Part shown: positions 21,142 through 28,975 of the stretch, one piece after another | How positions within the stretch are numbered: the stretch's first letter is position 1 | How the letters are laid out: every line of letters starts with the position of its first letter | From: CAYNSX01 sp964400165 | GTDB taxonomy: Bacteria > Armatimonadota > Hebobacteria > CAYNSX01 | Assembly (NCBI GenBank): GCA_964400165.1 | Contig: CAYNSX010000018.1 | Location: 1 to 44,959, forward strand | DNA length: 44,959 bases | Direction of reading: 5' to 3' | The notes under the pieces: generated by a model | Databases searched by the model: none | Seen by the model: the letters and a program-made list of their open reading frames with translations, nothing else | What the model was told of the DNA's origin: nothing | Position numbers and translations under genes: made by a program

Positions 21142-22503
21142 CTACGACTGCGCGAACTCGTGAATCAGGCGGGCGACGGCGCGGGCGCCGCGGCGGAAGT
21201 CGTTGAGGCGGATGTTTTCGTTCGGGGCGTGGCCCTTGCTGCCCGGATAGCCGATGCCGAAGGAAACGATGGGCACTTTGAGGATGTGCCGGAACGGCGC
21301 CATCGGGCCGGTCGCCGCCATCGTCGGCATCATAATTGGGTTCGTTTCGTAAATTTCACGCAGCACCCGCTCGCAGAGGCCGACCCAGGGGTCGTCAATC
21401 GGCGTCTTTGCCGGGCCTTCGAGGCCGAAGGGCGTGATGGTGATGTCCGAGAAGCCGTGGGCGTCGAGGTGCGTGCGCAATTGCTGCACGACTTCCTTCG
21501 GGTCCATATCCATCGCCATGCGAAAGTCAATCTTGGCGGAGGCGGTCTTGGGCAGCACCGTCTTCGAGCCCGGGCCCTGATAGCCAGTGGTGAGGCCGCA
21601 GATGGTGCAAGTGGGCTGGTAGAGATGGCGGATGCGCATCCGGTCCGCGGGTTCATCGAACAAGAAACGGTTGAGGCCGTACTCCCGCATATAGTACGCG
21701 GTGTCGAACGGGATTTTCTCCAGCGCCTTCAGTTCCGCCGCGGTCGGCTGCTGGACGCGGTCGTAGAAGCCAGGGATGCGGCAGCGCTCGTCCTCGCCCT
21801 TGAGCGTGGCGAGCGCCCAAACGAGACGCCAAGCGGGGTTCGGGATGAGCGTCGCCCAGGACGAGTGCAGATCGGTGTTGGCTGTGGTGCAACGCAACTC
21901 GACATAGCAGATGCCCTTGGCGCCGAGGACGGCGACCGGGCGCTCTTCGGGGTCGACGCCGCCCGCCTCCCAGAGGCAGACATCGGCTGCATAGAGGCCG
22001 GCGTACTTCTCGATGTGCGGCTCCAGGTTGACGGAGCCGACTTCTTCTTCACCCTCGATCATCCACTTGATGCGGCAGGGGAGCGAGCCAACGGTGTCGA
22101 GGTAGGCCTTGATGGCGGTGAGGCGGGCGATGGTGTCGCCCTTGTTGTCGGCGCAGCCGCGGCAGAAGAGCTTGCCGTCGCGGACGGTCGGCGCGAAGGG
22201 CGGCGAGACCCACTCGTCGAGCGGCTCGACGGGCTGGACATCGTAGTGGTCGTAGATTAGCAGCGTCTTGTCGCTGTCGCCGGGGAACTCCGCATAGACG
22301 ACCGGCGCGCCGTCGGTCGGCAGAATCTTCGTCTTGGCGCCGGCGCGCTGCATAATTTCGGCGCAGAGGTCGGCGCACTCGGTCAGGCCTTCGCCCTTCG
22401 CCGAGACGGACGGCTGCGCGCAATACTCCTTGAGCGTCTCAATGCCCGCCTGCCAGTGCTTCTCGAGGTGGTCGAGGACGGGGTTCAGTTCGGCGACGGC
22501 CAT
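21142..22503 (-). CDS. M20 family metallopeptidase (dipeptidase/acetylornithine deacetylase-like)
   Basis: 453 residues. Zinc ligands are in LLIYDHYDVQPVEPLDEW, FCRGCADNKGDTIARL, and the catalytic Glu pair in MIEGEEEVGSVNLE; a further ligand lies in the C-terminal FGIGYPGSKGHAPNENIRL. The dimerisation lid is in the middle. The order matches the M20 dipeptidase subgroup (CNDP-like); likely a cytoplasmic di- or tripeptidase. It starts 11 bp after the bshB1-like gene with AAAGGA upstream, so the two are probably co-transcribed. Confidence 0.9.
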   Translation of the reverse strand: MAVAELNPVLDHLEKHWQAGIETLKEYCAQPSVSAKGEGLTECADLCAEIMQRAGAKTKILPTDGAPVVYAEFPGDSDKTLLIYDHYDVQPVEPLDEWVSPPFAPTVRDGKLFCRGCADNKGDTIARLTAIKAYLDTVGSLPCRIKWMIEGEEEVGSVNLEPHIEKYAGLYAADVCLWEAGGVDPEERPVAVLGAKGICYVELRCTTANTDLHSSWATLIPNPAWRLVWALATLKGEDERCRIPGFYDRVQQPTAAELKALEKIPFDTAYYMREYGLNRFLFDEPADRMRIRHLYQPTCTICGLTTGYQGPGSKTVLPKTASAKIDFRMAMDMDPKEVVQQLRTHLDAHGFSDITITPFGLEGPAKTPIDDPWVGLCERVLREIYETNPIMMPTMAATGPMAPFRHILKVPIVSFGIGYPGSKGHAPNENIRLNDFRRGARAVARLIHEFAQS

Positions 22504-22514
22504 CGTCCTTTCCC

Positions 22515-23267
22515 TTACCGCGGGCGCCCGGTCGGCAGGTTCTTGAAGAACGCCACCGGGTCGTCGATACGCAAGAAAGAGCGATACAGATATGCCTCGC
22601 CGTATTTGGCGTTGACGCGCGAGCCCCAGTAGCGGGCGTTCACCTCCGACCAGTCGGCGAGGCGGCGGTTGATGGTGCGCGGGCCGCCGCTGGTGTCGGT
22701 GGCGGGCAGCACCTCGGCGGGGCCGAAGACGCTCTCGTAACAGGCGATGGACTCCACCTTTTTGTCGAAGACATCACTGATGTCCACGACGAAAGTGGGC
22801 AGCACCGGCACTCGCTGCAGGTAGTAGATGATGGCGGTCGGGATGTGCAAGTCCTCGCCGTTGGCGGCGAGTTTGCGGAAGTGGGCGATGTAGCAGCCGT
22901 GAGTGACGAGCTGGCTGGTCGCCACATGGTCGGGGTGGACATCCTCCCAGTGCGGCGCCACGACGACCGACGGGCGGTGCTTGCGGATGATGGCGGCGAC
23001 GGCCTTGTAGCCCTCGGCGTCGGCGTGCAGGTGGGTGTCGGGCAACTTGAGGTTTTCGCGCACCGCCAGGCCGAGCACCTTCGCGGCTTTCTCGGACTCG
23101 GCGACCCGCTGTTCGGGTGTCCCGCGGCTGCCGCCCTCACCGCGCGTCATATCGCAGACACCGACACGGTAGCCCATCTTCGCCATCTTGGCGACGAGGC
23201 CGGAGCAGACGATTTCGACATCGTCCGGGTGCGCCCCGAAGGCGAGCAGGTCGAGCGGCTCACTCAT
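22515..23267 (-). CDS. PIG-L family deacetylase, BshB1-like
   Basis: 250 residues. Zinc motif AFGAHPDDVEIVCSGLVAKM at residues 9-28, MTRGEGGSRGTPEQRVAESE at 40-59, LGLAVRENLKLPDTHLH and APHWEDVHPDHVATSQLV with further histidine ligands. This pattern, especially RGE-x-GSRGTPEQR and LKLPD, is that of BshB1, which deacetylates GlcNAc-malate in bacillithiol synthesis. BshA and BshC are not in the window, so bacillithiol production is inference; a mycothiol-type or generic GlcNAc deacetylase is the alternative. Confidence 0.85.
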   Translation of the reverse strand: MSEPLDLLAFGAHPDDVEIVCSGLVAKMAKMGYRVGVCDMTRGEGGSRGTPEQRVAESEKAAKVLGLAVRENLKLPDTHLHADAEGYKAVAAIIRKHRPSVVVAPHWEDVHPDHVATSQLVTHGCYIAHFRKLAANGEDLHIPTAIIYYLQRVPVLPTFVVDISDVFDKKVESIACYESVFGPAEVLPATDTSGGPRTINRRLADWSEVNARYWGSRVNAKYGEAYLYRSFLRIDDPVAFFKNLPTGRPR

Positions 23268-23407
23268 CGTTGCCTCCCCGCAGGCAGTCGTGCGCGCGCG
23301 TCATCGTCACGGTGTCGGGTTCCCTTCGGTCGCAAGGTTGGAACGGCGCCCTACCCCACTCCCCTCAACGGTTCGCCTGGGGCGCGCGGTTCCCTGCCCG
23401 AAAGACG

Positions 23408-23438
23408 GCCCAGGCCCCGACAGTGTCGGGGCCTGGGC
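23408..23438 (-). terminator. Perfect 31-bp palindrome downstream of ftsZ
   Basis: 15-bp arms GCCCAGGCCCCGACA/TGTCGGGGCCTGGGC around a single base. It lies 24 bp after the ftsZ stop and before the bshB1-like gene. A long stem of this kind is a probable intrinsic terminator, though only a weak T-run follows; it could also be a protein-binding site. Confidence 0.6.
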
Positions 23439-23461
23439 TTCGGAGGCGGGACAGGATCTTG

Positions 23462-24505
23462 TCAGCGCTTGCGCAAGAAGGCGGGGATTTCCAGGTCGTT
23501 GTCGTTCGTGCGCGCCTTCTCGGCCTTGGCGACGGCCAACCGCGGCATCCGGTCGAAACCGGTGGCGAGGACGGTGATGCGGACCTCGTCGCCCATCTTC
23601 TCGTCGAGCACGGCGCCGAAGATGACATTGGCGTCGCGCGCGTCAGCAGCGGAGGAAATCGCCTGCGCGGCCTCTTCGACTTCGGCGAGCGTCAGGTTCT
23701 CGCTGCCGGTGATGTTGAAGAGGATGCGACTGGCGCCTTCCACCGTCGTCTCGAGCAACGGGCTGGAGATGGCGGCGCGTGCGGCGTCCACGGCGCGGTT
23801 GTCGCCGCTGCCGGTGCCGATGCCCATCAACGCGGTGCCCGCGTCCTTCATGATGGTCTTGACATCGGCGTAGTCGAGGTTGATCAGCCCGGGGACCAGG
23901 ATCAGGTCGGAAATGCCCTGGACGCCCTGGCGGAGGACTTCGTCGGCCATGCGGAACGCGTCGAGCAGCGTGGCGCGGTCGTCGACGACGCCGAGCAGCC
24001 GCTCGTTCGGAATGCCGACGAGCGTGTCGACATTGTCCCGCAGCCGCTCGAGGCCCTGTTCGGCGACCGCCATGCGGCGGCCGCGTTCGAAGGCGAACGG
24101 CTTGGTGACGACGGCGATGGTCAGCGCGCCGAGGTCTTTCGCCAGTTCGGCGATGACGGGCGCGGCGCCCGTGCCGGTGCCCCCGCCGAGTCCGGCGGTG
24201 ATGAACACCATGTCGGACTCTTCGAGGAGATTCTTGATTTCCTGGCGGTCCTCTTCGGCGGCGCGCATCCCCAGTTCGGGGTCGCCGCCGGCACCGAGCC
24301 CGCGGGTGACGGTCTTGCCGAGAATCAGCTTCGTCTCGGCGAGCGAGCGGACGAGCGCCTGCTCATCGGTGTTGCAGGTGATGAAGTCGACGCCCTGGAG
24401 ACCGGCTTCGATCATGCGGTTGACCGCATTGCAGCCGGCGCCGCCGACTCCGATGACTTTGATGCGTGCCTCTAACTGCAGATCCGGTTTTTCCAATCTC
24501 ATCAT
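23462..24505 (-). CDS. ftsZ: Cell division protein FtsZ
   Basis: 347 residues from ATG 24503-24505, with GGGAGGCGAGG upstream. Tubulin-like GTPase: IKVIGVGGAGCNAVNRMIEA at 15-34, GLGGGTGTGAAPVIAELA (tubulin signature at 106-113), and NLDYADVKTIM in the T7 loop. The C-terminus EIPAFLRKR is the conserved tail that binds FtsA, SepF or ZipA-type partners, with almost no linker before it (the linker is about 15 residues). No ftsA, ftsQ or mur gene is adjacent, which is unlike most dcw clusters. Confidence 0.97.
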   Translation of the reverse strand: MMRLEKPDLQLEARIKVIGVGGAGCNAVNRMIEAGLQGVDFITCNTDEQALVRSLAETKLILGKTVTRGLGAGGDPELGMRAAEEDRQEIKNLLEESDMVFITAGLGGGTGTGAAPVIAELAKDLGALTIAVVTKPFAFERGRRMAVAEQGLERLRDNVDTLVGIPNERLLGVVDDRATLLDAFRMADEVLRQGVQGISDLILVPGLINLDYADVKTIMKDAGTALMGIGTGSGDNRAVDAARAAISSPLLETTVEGASRILFNITGSENLTLAEVEEAAQAISSAADARDANVIFGAVLDEKMGDEVRITVLATGFDRMPRLAVAKAEKARTNDNDLEIPAFLRKR

Positions 24506-24654
24506 TTTTCCTCGCCTCCCATAGTGGCCAGGGGTGGGCCCGACCGCGCAGTGAGAACCCGGTTGCTGCACATCGGCGGGTTACCGGGTGGAAAACCATA
24601 CGCATTGCGGCGGGAGGACAGAGTGGCTCCAGGCCCACCCCATGTCCATCCTGC

Positions 24655-24684
24655 ATTGTCGGGGGCGCTGCGCGCGCCGGTCAA
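24655..24684 (-). promoter_or_regulatory. Possible ftsZ promoter
   Basis: On the minus strand TTGACC (24679-24684), an 18-bp spacer and GACAAT (24655-24660), about 150 bp before ftsZ. The -10 is off consensus in its first base. Confidence 0.4.
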
Positions 24685-24920
24685 CGCGTAATCCACCAGG
24701 CCGAGACCTTCCGCAGGGGAAACCGTGTGGGTTTCCTGCGAATTACGCGAATGCTACTCGGCGCTTGCTTGCCTGCCAAGCAAGTTATCCACAGGGAAGC
24801 AAGCAAGGGGTGGGGTCGAGAATTCCGCAGGCCGCGACCCAAGTGGGAACCCTCTCCCCGACCTTCGGTCTCCCCTCTCCCAAGTACTTGGGAGAGGGGG
24901 AAGGGGGAGAGGGTTGAAAC

Positions 24921-24930
24921 NNNNNNNNNN
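24921..24930. other. Ten-N scaffold gap
   Basis: The unresolved bases lie directly between two copies of the palindromic repeat, so the true length here is unknown and sequence (possibly further repeat units) may be missing. Confidence 0.98.
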
Positions 24931-25045
24931 CCTCACCCCGGCTTCGCCACCCCTCTCCCGAACTGGGAGAGGGGCCTAAGGCGGTGAGTGGCATCGGCGT
25001 CTCGCCGGCGGAACCGGACGCGGGCCAGAGGCCCGCGCTACCCAT

Positions 25046-25579
25046 TCATTCGCTGGTGGCGACGATAACCTGGGCAGGGCGGAGGACCTGGTCACGCAGG
25101 CGGTAACCGGCGCGGGCCTCGCTGACGATGGTGTGGTCGGGGTGCTCGGCGGTGGCCGGGGCGGTGCCGACGGCCTCGTGCAGGCGGGGGTCGAAGGTCT
25201 GGCCGGCAGTGGCGATGCGCTCGATGCCCTGGCGGGCGAGCAGGTCGGCGATGCCCCGTTCGATGAGACGCAGGCCGTCGCGGAGCGACTCGACTGTTCC
25301 GCCTTGCTCGGCGCTGGACAGGCCGCGAGCGACAGAGTCCTGCAACAACAGCAACTCGCGCAGAATCTCGGTGCGGCCGGCGATGCGGGAGTCCTGCGCC
25401 TCTTGGCGGGAGCGTTTGCGCAGATTGTCGAGGTCGGCCAGCAGGCGCATCTCGTCGTCGCGGGCGCGGTCGACCAGCCGCTGGAGTTCGGCGACCTCCT
25501 GCTCCAGCCGCTCGGCGCGGGCTTCCGGCGTCTCGAGGAGCGAGGCCGCTTCGGAGCCGGGGTCGTCTTCGGGCATCAT
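25046..25579 (-). CDS. grpE: Co-chaperone GrpE
   Basis: 177 residues. A long N-terminal coiled coil (RLEQEVAELQRLVDRARDDE, LLADLDNLRKRSRQE) leads to the four-helix region and the beta-wing domain with QGIERIATAGQTFDPRLHEAV and IVSEARAGYRLRDQVLRPAQVIV. It exchanges nucleotide on DnaK. The ATG overlaps the chaperonin stop by 4 bp (ATGA). dnaK is not visible downstream; the scaffold gap and repeats follow. Confidence 0.94.
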   Translation of the reverse strand: MMPEDDPGSEAASLLETPEARAERLEQEVAELQRLVDRARDDEMRLLADLDNLRKRSRQEAQDSRIAGRTEILRELLLLQDSVARGLSSAEQGGTVESLRDGLRLIERGIADLLARQGIERIATAGQTFDPRLHEAVGTAPATAEHPDHTIVSEARAGYRLRDQVLRPAQVIVATSE

Positions 25580-27150
25580 GCGATCGGCGGCGGGGGCGGC
25601 GGGCCGACGAGCGCCTCGTCGCGCTTCTTGATGATGGTGTTGATGCGCAAGATGGCCTCGGCGATTTCGCCGGCGGTGCGCAGGGCGTGGATCAGCACCG
25701 GCGCCGGGTCGAAGACATGCTCCGCCGCCATATCGACCGGCTCGCCGGTGTCGGTGTCGATGCCCCAGGTGTCGCCGTGCTCGCGCTGGGCGCGGACGGC
25801 CTCTTCGAGTTTCTCGAGCGGGTTGAAACCGCAGTTGGCCAGGATGCGGCTGATGGGCGTCCGCAGCGCTTCGATCACGCAGTCGACGCCATACGACACC
25901 ATCCCGCCCGCCTTGCCCTTCGCCGTCTCGACCTCGGGCACGACGGCCAGTGCCGCGGCGCCTTCGCCGACGAGCACGCCGCCGCGCACCGTCTGCTGCA
26001 CCGCCCAGGCGGCGTCGACGGCGATGCGCTCGCGCTCGTCGCGCACCTGGCGTGTGGCGGCGCCGACTAGGATGGTGGCGGCGGGCTTGGGGCCGGAGCC
26101 GGTGACACGAAGGAGGTTCAGTTCGTCATCGGCGCGGACATCGGAGGCAGTGCCCAGGAACTGCGTCAATTCGGCGAGCGGGCGCTTGAGGGAACCGCGT
26201 TTCAGTATGCGAGCGCCGGTGTTTTCGGCCAGGCGCTCCATTTCGCGCAAACTCAAGCGGCGCGTCGCAATGATGCCGGCTTGCGTGAGGCGCTCTTCGG
26301 CCTCGCCCGCCACGGCTTTGGTTGATGCGACGAGCCCGATCCCGGCGTTTTGCAAGGTGTCGAGCCATTTGCGGAACTCGTCCTGCAATTCCATATAGCG
26401 GCGGAAACCGATTTCCGTGCCCATCGCCTGGCCGTCGAGCGGCTCGGGCTCGAGCGGGTCATCGAGGAGCAGGACGCGGACATTCTGCACTTGCCGCGGC
26501 ATCTGGCTGTTGACCGGCTCCTGGTCCACGATAACGCCGCCGAAGGTCTCGTCCTTGGCGCCCTCCTTGGCAACGACCCAATCGGCAAGCGTGTAGGCCG
26601 GGTTCTTGAGGGAATCAACTCCGACACGCCGCGCCGCCTGCACTGCCAGGTCGGCGATCCCGCGGTCGCCGCGGGCGGCGATGAGTGCGGTGTCGAAGAG
26701 CAGTGGGTCGTCGAGGCCGGCAATCGGGCGCGCCCGGCGCTCCAAGCCCGCGACGGCGGTGGCGATGCCAGTCCTTATGCCCTCGATGAGTTTCGTGATG
26801 GGCACGCCGCGGCCGGCGTGCGTGACGGCGTTGGTGATGAGGGCGCTGGCGATGACGCTGACCGTCGTGGTGCCGTCGCCGACTTCGGCGTCCTGGGCTT
26901 TGGCGCCGCTGATGAGCAGCCGGGCGGCGGGATGCTGGACATCGATCTTGTCGAGGATGGTGCTGCCGTCGTTGGTGATGGTGACATCGCCGAAGCGGTC
27001 CACCAGCATGCAGTCGAGTCCCTTCGGGCCCAGAGTGCCTTCAACGACCGCCGCCACCGCCCGCACCGCGGCGGCGTTGGAGAGCAGGGCGACGAACCGC
27101 TCCTCGACTTCGCCCCCCGTGACTTGACGCACCATGCCTGCTTCAGCCAT
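25576..27150 (-). CDS. Group III chaperonin (archaeal thermosome/CCT-like, in a bacterium)
   Basis: 524 residues, about 20 shorter than thermosome subunits. ATP-site motifs are those of the CCT/thermosome family, not GroEL: TLGPKGLDCMLVD (39-51), DVTITNDGSTILDKIDVQHPAARLL (55-79), DAEVGDGTTTVSVIA (87-101) and, late, the catalytic aspartate in ERIAVDAAWAVQQT. The usual VPGGGAxE is VGEGAAAL. The C-terminal GIDTDTGEPVDM and TAGEIAEAILRINTIIKKR match the family. Such bacterial forms are known from Carboxydothermus and relatives, with a lidless-cofactor cycle (built-in lid), often in the dnaK region; here it overlaps grpE. It starts 27 bp after the TPR gene with GGGAGGCGAGG upstream. No CIRCE operator is seen. 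Confidence 0.93.
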   Translation of the reverse strand: MAEAGMVRQVTGGEVEERFVALLSNAAAVRAVAAVVEGTLGPKGLDCMLVDRFGDVTITNDGSTILDKIDVQHPAARLLISGAKAQDAEVGDGTTTVSVIASALITNAVTHAGRGVPITKLIEGIRTGIATAVAGLERRARPIAGLDDPLLFDTALIAARGDRGIADLAVQAARRVGVDSLKNPAYTLADWVVAKEGAKDETFGGVIVDQEPVNSQMPRQVQNVRVLLLDDPLEPEPLDGQAMGTEIGFRRYMELQDEFRKWLDTLQNAGIGLVASTKAVAGEAEERLTQAGIIATRRLSLREMERLAENTGARILKRGSLKRPLAELTQFLGTASDVRADDELNLLRVTGSGPKPAATILVGAATRQVRDERERIAVDAAWAVQQTVRGGVLVGEGAAALAVVPEVETAKGKAGGMVSYGVDCVIEALRTPISRILANCGFNPLEKLEEAVRAQREHGDTWGIDTDTGEPVDMAAEHVFDPAPVLIHALRTAGEIAEAILRINTIIKKRDEALVGPPPPPPIA

Positions 27151-27177
27151 TGCTGTCCCTCGCCTCCCCAGCCGTGG

Positions 27178-28911
27178 TTACGCCCAGTTCACCCGGTCGG
27201 CATGCTTCGAGATTTCTTGAAACCGGCGCTTCAAGTCCTCGTCATCGGGCGTCAGCCGCAGCGCCTCTTCGCAGGCCTGCCGCGCCATTGCGTAGTCGCC
27301 GGCGCGCACTCCGACTTCGGTGATGGCGCGCAGCGCCCGCCCCTTCTGACCGTCGTTCTCCGCGTGTTCAACGGCGGCGCGCAAGCGCGGCAGCGCATCT
27401 TTGAAATGATGGCCCTGCTCCAAGACGAGGCCCAGATAGTACAGCCCGGGCGACCAAGTGGGCCGGGCGCTGACAACCCGTTGGAGATGGTCGAGCGCCC
27501 AGTCGGAGCGGGCCTGGTGGAAGTGCGCCAGCCCCAAATAGAAGATCGTGTCCACATTGTCCGGTTCGAGCGCGAGCGCCCGTTTGCACATCGCCACCGC
27601 CCGGCCGTATTCGCGCACCGCAATGAAATCGGCGGCGAGCGCGGTCAAGGCCTGCGCGGAGTTCGGATCGGCGTCCAGCACGCGTTGGTGATGCTCGATG
27701 GCCCCGCGGAAGTCGTCGCGCTGACGGAGCAGGTCGCCGAGGAGTTTGTGCGCGTCGATGAGGCGGGTGTCGATTTGGACGGCTTGCTGCAGCGCGACGA
27801 CGGCTTCGTCGGCCTGGCCGCGCGAGGCGAGTGACTTTCCGAGCCGGAAGCGGCGGCGCGATTCCTCGATCTGTTCTTCGCTCAATTCGACTGACGCGAC
27901 GACGGACTCGGACGCGGCTGCGGCGGCGGGATGGGCCGGTGCGGTCGCCGATCGCTTTGTCGAGGCCGGCTTCGGCGCGGCGGTCTTGAGGAAAGCAGAA
28001 ATGCCGGAGGCGGAAATCGGGCCCTCGGCCGCCGGCCGTCCGCCACTCTTGAACACTTCCTCTACGGCTCGCGCGAGCAAGGCGAACGCGATTTCTTCCG
28101 GCGCGTCGACCAGCAGGTGCCGGCCGTGCTGTGCGGTCGCGATCTGCTCAAGGACGGCGGCGCCGGCAATCGGCGCTCGTCCGAGGGCCACCGTGCTCAA
28201 GCCGGTCGTCAGTTGCGATTGTGCCCGGGCGCGCTCGGCGGCGCGTGCAATCATTTGCGCCAGCATCGCATCACCGCCGACGAGCACCAGCAGGCCCTTC
28301 TCGCCGAGGCGGCGGACAATCTCATTGAGGCGCATTGCATCACGGGCGAGCGCCGCGGCCGTCGCGGCGGCGTCGAAATCGGCGTGCTGCTGATAGCGCT
28401 CGCCGCCGACCGTGCCGTGCACCGTGACTGGGACATCGGCCGCCTGCGCGGCGCCCAGCAGACTGCGCGAAACGCGCGACGCCTCGGCCAGCAGCGTGAA
28501 GAGCGATTCCCCGGCCCCGCGGTCCGGCGATTCGGCGATAGCGCCGTTGACCAGCCGGGCGATCTCGTTGGCCGCAGCGCGGGAGCGCCCGCCGTGCGGC
28601 GAGTCGTCGGTCAGCGCGACGCCGAGGTCTGCGAGCGCTACCTCGACGGGCAGCGCGACCGCGGACACCGCGCCGCACGCCACCAGGTCGCGCACGAAGG
28701 GCAGCATTCCCGATTCGGTCGCGCCGCTGCCAATTGCGACCACGACTCCGTGCCGGCGGCGGACCGCATCAATCCATGCTCGGCCCACTTCGTACAGCAC
28801 CCATGCGGCGCCGAGCTGCGGCAGGTCGTCGAGGGCGCCGAGGCCCTCCGGCGGCGGACCGCCAGCCTCGCCGCGTTCACCGCGGGGACGCGTCTCTTCC
28901 CAGGCGCTCAT
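27178..28911 (-). CDS. Two-domain protein: Rossmann-like N-terminal half, TPR C-terminal half
   Basis: 577 residues. Residues 30-310 are an alpha/beta region with HGVVVAIGSGATESGMLPFV (about 54-73), VSAVALPVEVALADLGVAL, SRSLLGAAQAADVPVTVHGT, RRLGEKGLLVLVGGDAML and a last HLLVDAPEEIAFALL. Spacing of the GATESGM and VLVGGD parts recalls deoxyhypusine-synthase-like folds, but I cannot confirm this. An Ala/Pro linker (about 310-345) leads to five or six TPR units (VALQQAVQIDTRLIDAHKLL, AIEHHQRVLDADPNSAQAL, AVAMCKRALALEPDNVDTIF, and so on). It is first in the unit with the chaperonin and grpE and could serve them as a client or partner adaptor; that is inference. Confidence 0.78.
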   Translation of the reverse strand: MSAWEETRPRGERGEAGGPPPEGLGALDDLPQLGAAWVLYEVGRAWIDAVRRRHGVVVAIGSGATESGMLPFVRDLVACGAVSAVALPVEVALADLGVALTDDSPHGGRSRAAANEIARLVNGAIAESPDRGAGESLFTLLAEASRVSRSLLGAAQAADVPVTVHGTVGGERYQQHADFDAAATAAALARDAMRLNEIVRRLGEKGLLVLVGGDAMLAQMIARAAERARAQSQLTTGLSTVALGRAPIAGAAVLEQIATAQHGRHLLVDAPEEIAFALLARAVEEVFKSGGRPAAEGPISASGISAFLKTAAPKPASTKRSATAPAHPAAAAASESVVASVELSEEQIEESRRRFRLGKSLASRGQADEAVVALQQAVQIDTRLIDAHKLLGDLLRQRDDFRGAIEHHQRVLDADPNSAQALTALAADFIAVREYGRAVAMCKRALALEPDNVDTIFYLGLAHFHQARSDWALDHLQRVVSARPTWSPGLYYLGLVLEQGHHFKDALPRLRAAVEHAENDGQKGRALRAITEVGVRAGDYAMARQACEEALRLTPDDEDLKRRFQEISKHADRVNWA

Positions 28912-28952
28912 GCCAGAACGCTCTCCAGCCAGCCAGACTGTGGTGCCCGTTC

Positions 28953-28961
28953 AGTGTAACA
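28953..28961 (-). promoter_or_regulatory. Extended -10 promoter (TGTTACACT) of the TPR-chaperonin-grpE unit
   Basis: On the minus strand TGTTACACT lies 41 bp before the TPR gene and just after the CPBP stop. No CIRCE inverted repeat or heat-shock -35 was found nearby. Confidence 0.5.
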
Positions 28962-28975
28962 AACGGACACGCGCG

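Larger units (their letters stand above)
24506..25045. other. ftsZ leader, repeats and assembly gap
   Basis: No gene is supported. A structured stretch at about 24683-24750 pairs CGCGTAAT with ATTACGCG around a hairpin GCAGGGGAAACC/GGGTTTCCTGC. A perfect DnaA box TTATCCACA stands at 24784-24792, between GCTTGCTTGC and GCAAGCAAG arms. Palindromes of the CTCTCC family follow at about 24851-24915 (CCCAAGTACTTGGG stem) and 24931-24975, and between them lies a run of ten N (24921-24930), an assembly join. Confidence 0.75.

Noticed and set aside
24502..24696. 64-codon minus-strand frame before ftsZ
   Set aside because: Overlaps the ftsZ start and probable promoter; no motif, atypical composition.
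24784..24792. Replication origin
   Set aside because: Only one DnaA box, no AT-rich unwinding region, no dnaA or dnaN.
25400..28960. CIRCE/HrcA control of the chaperonin unit
   Set aside because: No TTAGCACTC-N9-GAGTGCTAA-like inverted repeat was found near the promoter or in the gaps.
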